Of a stretch of 64,000 nucleotides of DNA, positions 10,140-30,400 are shown one piece after another. Where the stretch lies: contig NC_067291.1 in NCBI RefSeq assembly GCF_020740795.1, positions 13,396,780-13,460,779 on the forward strand, given 5' to 3'. A program made the position numbers and the translations under genes. The notes under the pieces are model-generated. The model saw only the letters and a program-made list of their open reading frames with translations, had not been told where the DNA came from and did not search any database. This DNA comes from Apus apus. Taxonomy: Eukaryota > Chordata > Aves > Apodiformes > Apodidae. The stretch's first letter is position 1. Each line of letters begins with the position of its first letter.

Positions 10140-11960
10140 TCAGAGGGAGTCCGTTCGCTTCCGGGCAAACACAGCCGACATAGTCTTGACGATGCCACGA
10201 ATCCTCGTACCCTTTTTCAGTGCCAGTTTGGTGTCAGGGATGCGCTTGGCCAGTCCATGAAAGACCATGAGAGCCCCGTGATAGGCCTCAGCTGCAGAGA
10301 CCTCGTAGAAACCACAGTCTAGAGAGAGGGCCAGGAGCCGTCCCTCCTCGCTGGACACCACCCTTTGATGGTGCAGGTCACGTTTGTTGCCCACAATGAT
10401 GATGGGCACCTTCTCCTGGCTCTGCCCTTCCTTGGCCGCCCTGATGAACTGGATTTTGAGGGGCAGGATGTTGAAGCTGGCCCGGTCACAGATGCTGTAG
10501 ACCAGGACAAAGCTGTCTGCCCACTGGATTCGCTTCTCCTCTGAGGACCCCTCCTCTGTCTGCTCCTAATGAAATGGAAAAGGAAGGTTTCTTTACCTGG
10601 CTACCTCCTTCCACTCCTACCTGCTAGCACAGGGCTCAGCACTCCTGAGCCTGTCAGGACTGGGGCAGCTGGCAACCTGTGCTCTGCGGGCTAGAGCAGT
10701 TTAGCTGCCTACAATGTCATGTCTCATCTGGCATGAGAGTTTTGCCTATTCCAATGGTTCCCCCCCACGTAACTTTTAGCAGAGGCTTTTTTCTCTCCCT
10801 GAGGTGAAAACAGGCCTTGGGAGAAGAGCCCTCTCACCTGGGAATTTGGGACATCCCAGATGTGGAGGAGAATCTCTCGGCCATCCACAGTCAGGTTGTG
10901 GCTGTAGATGAACTCTGCCAAAAGAACGAGAAAGAAAATTATCATCTTCACAGACACAAGAGATAGCTCCCTCAAGCCAGGTTTCCCCCTCCTGGGGACA
11001 AGCTGGTCACACCCACGCTGGGAGACCATGCTCTACAAGGCAAGGTCTGGGGTCAACAAACACACAGAGTATGATGGTCTCCAGGGCTTGGGACCGCCCC
11101 AGCCTCCTTCCATCCCAGTATGCAGTCCAGGCACACTGGAGCCACCAGCTGCCACCTTTTGCACCCCGGAGATGCAATTCTAGAGCAAAGAGATGGGTCA
11201 ATGAACAAATACAACCGTTAAGACCCTGGCAGCAGACAAAGGCTCTGGAGAAAGGCAGCAGAGGATAGGAAGTAATGCAATCCTGGGGGCAGAAGCAGGC
11301 CTGTCTCCTGACCCCTGTCCCTAACAGGAACTGGCTCAGCACTCACCCATGTCTCCATACTCCCCGATAAAGCGCCGGGTGAGGAAACGGACAGTCAGAG
11401 CTACAGGGGAGAGAATAAGAATAATCAGAATAACTTCAGACATTTTACTTTTTAAATTCAAGCAGAGTCAGGCACCATTCCCCCTGTTAACTCCCACTAG
11501 CAGGAGCAACCTCCAGTTTTCCCCCAGTCCTCGCTGGTCTCCAAGCAGAGCAGAGGCACAGCACAAACCATGCATCAGCACACCACAGCTCAGCAGAAAA
11601 TACCCTCCCCAGTCACTCACCCACCACCTGCAAGGTCCTGCTCAGCATCCCCACCTCGAGTCACCACCACACCTGAAAGCTCAGCCCCATCTCACTAGCT
11701 TGCTCCACGGGGTTGCTATCTGCAGTTCTCCAAACGCTGCTGCACTTTTCAGGGTATTTTTTGCAGGAGAAACGGGTCTCCCTGCCTGGGAACTCTCTCT
11801 AAGCTCAGGGTCAGTTCTTACCCGATTTCCCCACGTTGTCCGCTCCCATAACGAGAACATTTGCTTCCACCTTCAGGGCGGCGGGGGCAGGCACCTCCAT
11901 CAGGGCAGGGTGCTCGGGGGTGAAGCTGGCGCTCCGGCGCAGCGGCAGCCGGAGCCCCAT
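10140..11960 (-). CDS. RASL11/RERG-like small GTPase
   Basis: Four coding exons on the minus strand: 11960-11822, 11400-11347, 10914-10838, 10565-10140; all phases join to give 231 aa. Ras-superfamily marks: P-loop GADNVGKS (39-46), then ALTVRFLTRRFIGEY as in RERG and RASL11; G4 NKRD (150-153) in IIIVGNKRDL; G5 SAA (180-182) in FYEVSAAEAY, with RASL11-like flanks (IQWADSFVLVYSI and FYEVS). Unlike classical Ras, the switch II motif is DVPN (85-88) instead of DxxG, there is no clear switch I threonine, and the basic C-terminus (KRTDSL) has no CAAX box. GTP turnover may therefore be atypical and the protein is probably not prenylated; its function is unknown. The start is the first in-frame ATG that keeps the RASL11-like N-terminal tail; M21 is an alternative. 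Head-to-head with KIF7, convergent with PLIN1. It could be a third RASL11-type paralogue; I do not assign a symbol. Confidence 0.88.
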
Positions 11961-12789
11961 CCCGAGCTTGGCCGTGCCCGGCCAGCAGTCCCAGCGCCGT
12001 CTGCGGCTCCTCTCCGCGCAGCCGAGGGGCCGACGCTTCCCACGGCACCCAGGGGACCCGCGAGGGCTTTACCCCTCCCCGCATCCGCAGGGGCGGTGCA
12101 GCGGGAGCTGCGGATGGACGGACGGACGAACAACTTTGTTCCGGCTCAGATCATCCCGCAGGCAGCGCCCGCAGCGCGGCAGGCGGCCGGGAAGCACCGG
12201 CTGCTCCGCAAACCGCATCCCAGGAGGCTGCCCACGCCTGCACCTCCCGCGCGTTGCCCCTCGGCGGGGACACGCAGCCCCTTGTTCCCTTCCCCACGGT
12301 GACGGTGAGAACCGCCTGCAAGGGCTGGCGGGGCGTCTGGCAAGCGGTGGAGCGTCTTCTGAGTAACGGGGCGTCTCCGGAGAGAGGCAGCGGTGTCACA
12401 CCAAGCGCTGGGGCACCGCGCGGGCGCTGCAGCGCCTGCGACCTGACGGAGGGACCGTCCGAGGAGCGATGGAGCATCGCACGAGTGGCGGAATCTCCTG
12501 TGAGCGCGGGAGCGTCCCACAGGCACCGCAGCACTGTCTCACGGGTGACGGAGTCTCACGGGTGACGGAGTCTCACGGGTGACGGAGTCTCTCGGGAGCA
12601 GCGGAGAACCGCAGGAGCGATGCGGCACCTCGGGAACCCCCGCAGCCCCCCCATCCCTGCCCGCTGCCCCTCTCCCTCGGGGCGGCCCGGCCCCAGCCCC
12701 GCCCGCCGCCCCCTGCCCTGCCCCGCCGGGCGGAGCCGCCTGACGCCATCGCGGCGCGCCGGGCCGGGCCCGCGGCGCTCGGGGCGGCC
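11961..12789. promoter_or_regulatory. Shared GC-rich bidirectional promoter of the GTPase gene and KIF7
   Basis: The two start codons lie 829 bases apart, pointing away from each other, in strongly GC- and CpG-rich DNA that runs on into both first exons (roughly 11.85-13.15 kb). No TATA box is visible on either side, so dispersed CpG-island initiation is expected. The interval contains a 17-bp tandem repeat (12536-12592) and degenerate relatives of it back to about 12300. Confidence 0.75.
12536..12592 (+). repeat. 17-bp tandem repeat in KIF7 upstream region
   Basis: Three exact head-to-tail copies of a 17-base unit reading gtctcacgggtgacgga (12536-12552, 12553-12569, 12570-12586) and the start of a fourth, diverging one. 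Each copy holds TGACG, a CRE/ATF half-site. Looser cousins (gcgtct, ctgacggag, gagcgtccc) recur between about 12300 and 12530, as if the array were the youngest part of an older minisatellite. Confidence 0.93.
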
Positions 12790-22197
<9,408 letters not shown>

Positions 22198-22638
22198 ACA
22201 AAGGTTTACCACCTACCTGGCACAGGGCAGGGAGGAGAAGGTACTGCTGAGATGAGCTTAAGAGCCTTCCTGCCCCAAAAGCAAGCCTAGCTACAAACCT
22301 GTTGCATTTCAGAGGCCTGAGGAGGAAAAAGACATGGCTTTTCATCATCAGGGAAAAAAGGATCAGCCTGCATTTCACAGAGTGCTGCCACTCTGCACAG
22401 CACTGGCTGGACACCTTTCCTCCCACACTCTGCAGCTTAAGCACTGGGAAGTGGGAGATACTCCCACTCTGGTCTCTAACACTAAAATCTTGTTTACAGT
22501 TTGGAAACCTCTGCTGCAGGGCTTGCTCAGCCCTAGCAGCCTCAGAGGGAGATACTCTGCAGTCCTGCAGAACTTGTACATAGATTTATTTTTTTTGTAA
22601 TAACTTTGGTGTTTTTACATTTCTACTGTAACTTTTCT

Positions 22639-22644
22639 AATAAA
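22639..22644 (+). promoter_or_regulatory. Poly(A) signal AATAAA, KIF7
   Basis: AATAAA about 440 bases past the KIF7 stop, preceded by a T-rich stretch and followed by GT-rich sequence (ttgtcagaggctcgttgtc), a normal cleavage-site setting. Confidence 0.8.
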
Positions 22645-24147
22645 GCAGAGTGAATTTTATGAAAGTCACTTGTCAGAGGCTCGTTGTCACTTACTCTGGG
22701 TATGTAGGAATAGTTATATTTAAACCTCACTGCATGGAAACTCAGCTGCTGTCACAGCATTGCCTTAATGTTTAAGTACCTGCTTTGTAAGTGCTCACAG
22801 CCAGAGCTGGTAGACTTCCTACATGGAGTTGCTTCAGGAAAAAGCATTTCCAGACAGCAGAATTGTGTGAGGCATCTAGGATAAAAGCAACCCTGGTTCA
22901 GTGTCATTTTCAGCTCCAGCTTATAAGCTGCTTTAAGCAGCATTTTCTTACTTGACAAAACTTCCAGTCTGGATGTAAGGGAGATTACATACAATCCTGC
23001 AACTTCACACTGACACCATTTACCTCAGGAAGGGGGTCACAAGTATAACTCTGACAAAGAAAGAAATGAAAGCCCAGGTACCTGACTTAAGAAGGGCAAA
23101 GGGGGAAAAAAATGGCAGCTTGGCTTCCTGACTCCAAAAGCAAGCCACTGCTTCAGCCTGAAATCACAAGGAGCACAGCTACTTTAACTACCGTTTGAGG
23201 AGTAACATACACCAACATGAAAGCATCTGAAGCAGGAACCACCTTCTGATCTGCATACTTCATCTTGCCTGTAGGGGTGTGGCATTGAGAGGGACAAAAC
23301 TGAGGGCTCTGGGTGTGGCTGAGCTACACAACTTAAGTTCAGAGCCTTTATTTTCTGCTATTGAAAGCAAAGACCTTCAGCAGGAAGATCTTCCATGATC
23401 TTCATAGGTCTCTGCCTCCTGCGCATTCACTAGACACATGGGGGGATTGCCCTGGTGCCCTGTTGTGCACAAATTGCCATCCTAAAGAAAAATGGCAACC
23501 TTCCCAAGATAATGCACAATTTTAGCCCCTTGTAAGCTATGTCTCAGGCACTGAATCACAGTTCCTGCTGTCTTCATGGGCTTAGAACGCAAGCACATGT
23601 TTCACAAACAACTAAGTCACTATGTAATCAGTGACTCAGTTTGGTGAAGAACAATCTTTGAACTGTCATCTCCAGTTAATCCATCAAGTTTTACCTCTCA
23701 AGGAAGTTTCCCCAGCCAGTCCTCCCTGGAATTTTGCAGAGAAGGACAATGAAGTTACTCCATCAGTACCTTCTTACCCAGTAGTGGCCAGGAACAGATA
23801 CAGAAAACCATAATCTACAAAGAGGGAGAATCAAACTCCTCCCCTGTTCCCAGCTAGATTATCTTTCCCCTCCCCTATACTCTTTTAGCATTTCTCAAGT
23901 ATTGCTCAGTAATTTACTCAATCCATCAGAATTAATCTGCTTGTTATTTTCCCACTAAGCTGTAGCAAACTGAATGCAACTGACAGAGGGATCAAGTCTG
24001 CACCAGAACAACACACAGCAGGAGGACACAGCTTGTTTTGTACCCACTCATCCCCAGCATCCTCCTTCTTACAGCCCCGATCCTGAGCCCAACACTTGGG
24101 CAAAAGACAGATTCCTAATTAAATGACACAATAAAAATTCACATTGG
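22645..24147. other. Gap between the KIF7 and TICRR 3' ends
   Basis: About 1.5 kb between two convergent genes. No ORF, RNA or interspersed repeat recognised. Confidence 0.6.
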
Positions 24148-24153
24148 TTTATT
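24148..24153 (-). promoter_or_regulatory. Poly(A) signal AATAAA (minus strand), TICRR
   Basis: TTTATT on the plus strand, read as AATAAA on the minus strand, about 315 bases past the TICRR stop codon at 24467. It fits the end of a short 3' UTR. Confidence 0.7.
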
Positions 24154-24466
24154 TTACAAGAAAGCTGTAGAGAAGTGACAATTCTCCCTGTTTACCTGGC
24201 AGAATTGAACCTTCACTGCAGAATTCAGCTGCCACAGGCACAAGAGGTACCAGTAAGGCCAATGATGGATGGAGAGATGCTGTAATTGAGGCTAAAAAAA
24301 CTCACATTTGTAGGATGGTCCTTATTTCCACTGTCATATGCTTGCACCCAGTCTCCTACCAACACAAGACAGCTCCAGTCCAGCACCAAGGATAAGGTCC
24401 TTGTTAAAAAGCATGTTGTTCAGCTGGCTTAATGCAAAGTCTCCCATACTGTTCTGGCTCCAAACT

Positions 24467-27400
24467 TCAGCTGAGCAGCCTTTTCCGTGAGTAAGTCCTG
24501 CTAAGAGGGCGCCTCCTGGAAGCCATGATGTGGAATGGAGACAGCTCCTGATTGGCAGTCATCTGGAAGGCATCAGATTCCTCTTCTACAAAATAGAAAG
24601 AATTAAAATTTAGAATAAAAAAAAAAATTGACAATTTGTCAAAGTTTACTGGTGACTCCAAGAAGCCAAATACTAATCAGAAAACAAGATCAGTAAGCTG
24701 CACTTCATACTAAGCTACTACCTTCCTTCATTACTACCTCCCTTTCCTTCCAGGCTTCCCAGTTTATGCCAAGTTTCTTGAAAGCATGGAAAATGGAGGC
24801 AAAGAATACAGAAGTGTCAGATAAAACAGGCTTTTTGCATAAAGACCAGTCCCTAGCACAGTATGCTTTTGCTCTCCTGTAATTGCAAGCAAGTGGAGAG
24901 CACACCCAGTCTGCTGGAGCCCACCCAGCCTTCCCCTGCAGCACAGGTGGTTGGTTACCTTGGACACGTGTTCTCCGAGATGGTGGGGTCTGTCCCTGGC
25001 ACAGCAGTGGGGACTGGGTCAGTGCTAGAAGGCTGCTAGCAGAGAGCACACTCTTCACTGGTGGAGTTGAGCCTGGAGAAACACAGTGAGATGCTGCAGC
25101 AACCTGACAACTCAAGTTGCCTTCAGGTAAGTCATACACAGCCCTTATTCTACCTCAAAACCTCCATCAGTACAAGTGATACTTTATCTGAAACATCTAG
25201 GCTGGCACAGTGGCTTTCTGGCATTAAGAAGGGTAAAGGGCAGTCTGGAATTAGCTCTCAGCTCATTTGATTTTCTTAGGTGGTTTAGTAGAAAAGCGCT
25301 TCACTTGTATTAAACATGGCAACTCTTCAGTCATCTCACATGTCCTGGAAGAAAACTTGTTATAACATGATGGTCTGTAAATACAAAAACAAGGTCTGTA
25401 GCTCCAGAAAGTCTCTTATAGGACCAGTTTAAGGCTAAATACTGCTATTTAACATCCTGAATATAGACTACTGTTGCTTTAAGTCTGCCCTCTGCTTCTC
25501 GTTGGTATCTGTTGAATGAGATGCTGATGCTGGATACAAACCTTTCCTTGTGAGAAAACTGACACTGAAGCTTAATGCTTCAGGGGATGCCATGACTATA
25601 GAACAGTTGCTGCACTCCCTTGAAAATACCTAATTTAACAATTTTTGTTACAAGTTTTGTAACTGTAACAAGTACTTGAAATTCACAAGGCCTTACTTGA
25701 AGAGCTGAGACATCTTGTTCCACCCAGGCCAGCTGAATCATCTGTACCCATAGCAAAAGCAGAGGGAGTTTAAAATTAAATACCTACCAACACAACATAG
25801 AACAGATAAAAAGTGGGGCACCAAGAAATGCCAACATCCACAGGACTAACCTGCCAAGGCTCCAGTTTGTACTGAAGCAGCAAAGCCTTATACTTGAGAC
25901 AAGTACCTTTAGTGATGGATGCTGGGCAGAAATAGTCACCAGCATTAACACAAACCCAAATAAATCGCCTGGTCTAATTTCAACATGTATTGCAATAGAA
26001 GAGCTATTGCTTCCCTCAGTCATAGCTTGCATTGCACTCTGTGCACTGTAGTTAGCTCAAACCACCTTTACTCACTCTTGAGTTCTCACTATTTACAAGA
26101 TAGCAGTTGGATGCAATTTTTAATCCTCTCTCCAAGTTCCCACTTTCCTTTTAATTCCTCCAACCTTCTGTTCTTTCATATTTCTCTGCTCCCACCCATC
26201 ATTATTGCTCCATTGATTAAATCCTCACACCTAATCTGCCTCACCACATAATTAACTTCTACGTGATTTACAACCCACTGTCCCCCTCTACCTCATTCTC
26301 CCTCAGGTAGTTTGACAGAAAAGTTTTATTCTTGTTTTTGTCTACCCCCCATTTTTAACAATCTCAATTTCAATGGAGTGTCAGTCAGGCCACTTAATTA
26401 CCTGAGAAAAGGAAGACATCATCATCCCCAGCACAACTGTGCTGCTCAGGAGCTGTGAGTGCACATACTTCTGGTTTCTCAGGAGGTACAGAGTGCATGC
26501 TTGATTTGCTCCTGTTGGCGTCATCTGCAGAAAATCCAGTGAGATCCAAGTTGCATCTATCAGCGCAAGATCTCTTGGGATCAGATTTCTCCTCCTTTTC
26601 TGGCGATAGATACGTAAAGACCCGCTTCCGAGATTTCAAGCCAAAAGTTCCCAGGGCAGACTCGTCAGCCCTAGGCTCAGAGTCACTAGGAGATGCCTGA
26701 TCCTGGAGCCTGTAAATCCCTTCTAGTTCAAATTCCCCAAGAGTATTTGTTACTTTGCTGATGCAGTGTTCCAAGACTTTCATCTCTCCTTCTCTGCCTG
26801 CTGACATCCTTTTCTGTTCATCAGCATTCTTCTCACTTTGCCCACAGCTAGAGTTGGCAGTGCTGCCTGCCGCTCTCTTTCTCCGAGGCCAGTCTTTGAT
26901 GGCATCAGGAGTAGTCTTCCCCTTCTGCTTTGGAGAAGGTGTCCAGGGAACTCCTGCTTCTAACGGGGATGGGGAGGTGGCACTAGAGGCACAGCTTGTT
27001 GGGGTGTATGACTGGCATATGTAGGTCTGTCCTCCACCTTTCCCAGGTGTACTGTGGAAAGAGCGAAAGCAGGAGGGTGAAACACAGGCAGCTGCTAGCT
27101 TTCCTGGGTGCCTGCTACACCAGGTCACAGCAAGATCACCAAAGGGGCTTTCTCCTCCCTTGGTTTTGCTGGCACTTGCTTCAGCTTGCACTTCCAGGGA
27201 AGAGCAGGAGCCAATTTTCTTAATACGAAGTTTGGGCAGGCCCGAAGCCTGCATTTCAAGTTCCACTTCGTACGTCGGCGGGCTCGCAGAGGCTGGTTTG
27301 CAGCGGCTTTTAGGAGTAGGGAACCTGGCCAGGAGTTGAGGATTTCCCATCCGTGCTGCAGCCTCCCGCTGTCTCCTGTCTGCAGTGCAGCGTAAAGAAT

Positions 27401-30400
27401 AGGCAGGAGGAGACTTTGGCGCAGGAGGCAAAGAATTCAGAGCAAATCTGGAGTGCCTCTTAAGACTCGGAGCCTTCAGCCCCAGATGTTCTTCTCCCAG
27501 CTGGGTTCTTGGTTCCAAGTCATCACTAACTGTTTGAGAACCACTTAGGAAGGACTCACAGGTGTTCGCACTCAAGTTCCCCTCCTTAACCAATTGATCA
27601 CACTCTGTCTCAACATCCTGTGCATGTACCTGCCATTCAGCAGAAGGCTTTGGAGACGAATGTTTCTCCAAGTTTTTCATGTCCTCTCTTGGAAAAGACT
27701 TTCGAGATGTTACATCCATCTGTTTACTTTTCTCCGGTACAGGGGTATTGTCAGCAACTTGCAACTGACAAAGCTGGAGGGTTTCTACAGAAGAGTTACT
27801 ACCACTATAATTTAAATTGTCCTTACTTTTAGAAGGTGTTGCACATGCATATGTGAGGTTCTCTCCTCCAGAACTTGGTTCACATTTGACCTGCTTAGAT
27901 GTGTGAAGCAGGGGCCTCAGCGAAGCGCCAGGAATACCTGGAGATTTTTGAAGAGATGGTTCAGATGCACCAAGTTCCCAGTCAGACTCCCTAGTCTGCA
28001 TGTGGGAAGGGGAGCAGGTTGCCACAGTGTTCTTGGAACTTTCACAGAGAGGAGAACTGAAGGGGGGCTCTAGCCTCATAGTGAGCTGTGCTATTTCTGC
28101 ACTCAGAGGGCTGGTACGTAATGTTGAACCTGGATCTTCAGGTTTCCTGGGACTACTTCTAGTTACTTGAGATAACAGATCTGACTGCACCTGAACTTCC
28201 TTTGTGAAGATTTGCCTCCCAGTACCAACTGGAGATGCTAACCTTGAGAGGTATCTCAAGGAACGTCTTGGAGTTTGCAGTTCTGTAGAACATCCTTCCT
28301 GGATGGCAGAGGTGGGAGAAGCAGCTGGATTTGAATCTGCTGGAGGTAATAATGAGGCATCAAGCACTGGGAACCCTTCATGTTCTAGTATTTGTAAGCC
28401 AGCTTTTTTGCAAGGAGGGGAAAGTCTTTCTGCTGGAGAACCATCCTTAGAAGTTCCTTGCAGTAAGTGAACCCTCTTACTTCCAGTTAAGACAGATGGT
28501 GAGTTGACCCCTTGTACAGGATCAGAAAAGTATTTTCCCAAACACTTGGCTGCAGTCTGCTTAGCAGCTGGACTTTTGCCAGGAGTCTTCTCCAGCTTCT
28601 GTGGTGTCCTGTGGAGAATGCGAGGTGATCTCCTTGGTAGCTTACTGGCAGAATTTGGTGCCTTCTTGGTAAATTTATGAGGTGTTTTTCTAGGAGTCTG
28701 CAGAGGAAAAAAAACTAAGTCATGGTTGTTCTATTTCAGCAGTATTAACCTACCCCTCTTAATATTTACTTCCCAAGATTTAAAATACAAAAACAAAAAA
28801 GTGATTAAAACTTAAAAGAATCACTAAATTCAAGATGTGCAGGTTTCACTAAACATTAACAGAAAAAGGAGAAAAAAAAAAAAAAAGGTGTTTCTACCTG
28901 ACAGGCAGTCAGCTCCTCTAAGTGTAAGGCATCCCTCCTTGTTCTCTTCCTCCCAGGTGAAAGCTTCACTGTAGAGCTACACGTGTCAGTGACTGCACCA
29001 AAGAAAAACCTCTTGGGAGTCTGGACAGGGGGGTTCTCTGAATGCTGCTTAATGTCTAGAAAGTGGAAGAGGACAATTCAACTAACATCACGTAACCTGC
29101 CACGAACAGTGGTCTCAGTCACTCCTGATGCATGTACAAGCATAGCCCTGGCACGTTCCTTTCCAGCTAAAGGTTAAATCCTCACCAGAATTACTGTTAT
29201 TTCCCAATTTGAAACTAATATCTGTAGAAAAAGTGCTCCAGCATGGAAAAAGTAGAAAATAGCTCCACCTATTTATACCTTGTAGCTTAAGAAAGTTCTG
29301 GTTCATGACTAAGGATTTTAGTAAGCATACTATAAAGAACTAAATGTCACCATTTATAGCTGTTAATCCTACTGAGAAAGCCGGAAAAGATCCTATCAGT
29401 CATTGCTTTATGCTGCTACAGAGTAGACTGAAAGCAGCTTTAGGATTTCTGTCCCATATTTTACAGAGATTTCATTGCATTTAAGGAATGCAGACAATCA
29501 GTGTATTCTTCTAGATGGGCCTGTCTGGTTTCTTACGTTGGCAGTGTATTCATCACAGAAATAGCTGCCATACCATCCTCCAAATTCAGATTCTCAATTC
29601 AAAAATAATTACTGGGTATGAATTTCTGTCTATAGAAGATATCACATGATAGCTCTTAGCTTTTTACAGTATCTTGTAGAGCCAAATCAAACCAAACTTA
29701 GAGCCATCCATGCCAGCTTTTCAGTTCAGCAGTACCAGCCTGCTCCAATTCCATCCAGTACCTTCTACATCTTGCAGTGCACAGCTCTCCTCTTCTTGTC
29801 CTTGATGGACTTGCTGTGGATTTTGTGAGCTGGGCTGTGTAGTGGAATAGAAAACACCAGAGCAGGTCCTCTTCAGAGACAGCTGTTTGATACGTGGGCT
29901 TCTTCTCAAACCTGCTTCTGAAAAGGTAAGAATATTGGAGACTGAACTTTCTTTCTCCCACAACAACAGGGACCTCTTCAGGAATAGTTCATAACTGAAA
30001 ACAACACTAAAAAAAACTTCCATACAGCCAACTAGTTCATGTAGGGAAGCAAGTGTGTGAAGAAGAAAGCTTCAGCTTCATTGAGGATTTTGAAAATTAA
30101 TGCATACAAATCTCCTTCCAAATCATGATGCCTTCTCCTCTAATTTATTATTACTCTCACCCCTCTCTAGCACCTATATGGAAAGGTACACTAGGGAAAG
30201 CCATGTTGCATTCAAGTTACATTCACATTACATGATCAGTTAATTCTGCTGTCTTTTCACTAGTGATTTCAGCTTGTTTACCCTCAAAGTCCTTCATGTA
30301 TTATCATTTAAAAGAGTTACTCATCTTTAACTTCTACTATCCAAGGTTGTCAAAGCAGTGAGCAGCAGCTGGTTCTGTCAGAGGAGGTTGTGCTCCACCA

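Noticed and set aside
11349-12302. 317-codon plus-strand open frame
   Set aside because: Antisense to exons 1-2 of the GTPase gene and its promoter; no domain, no splice logic, GC-driven.
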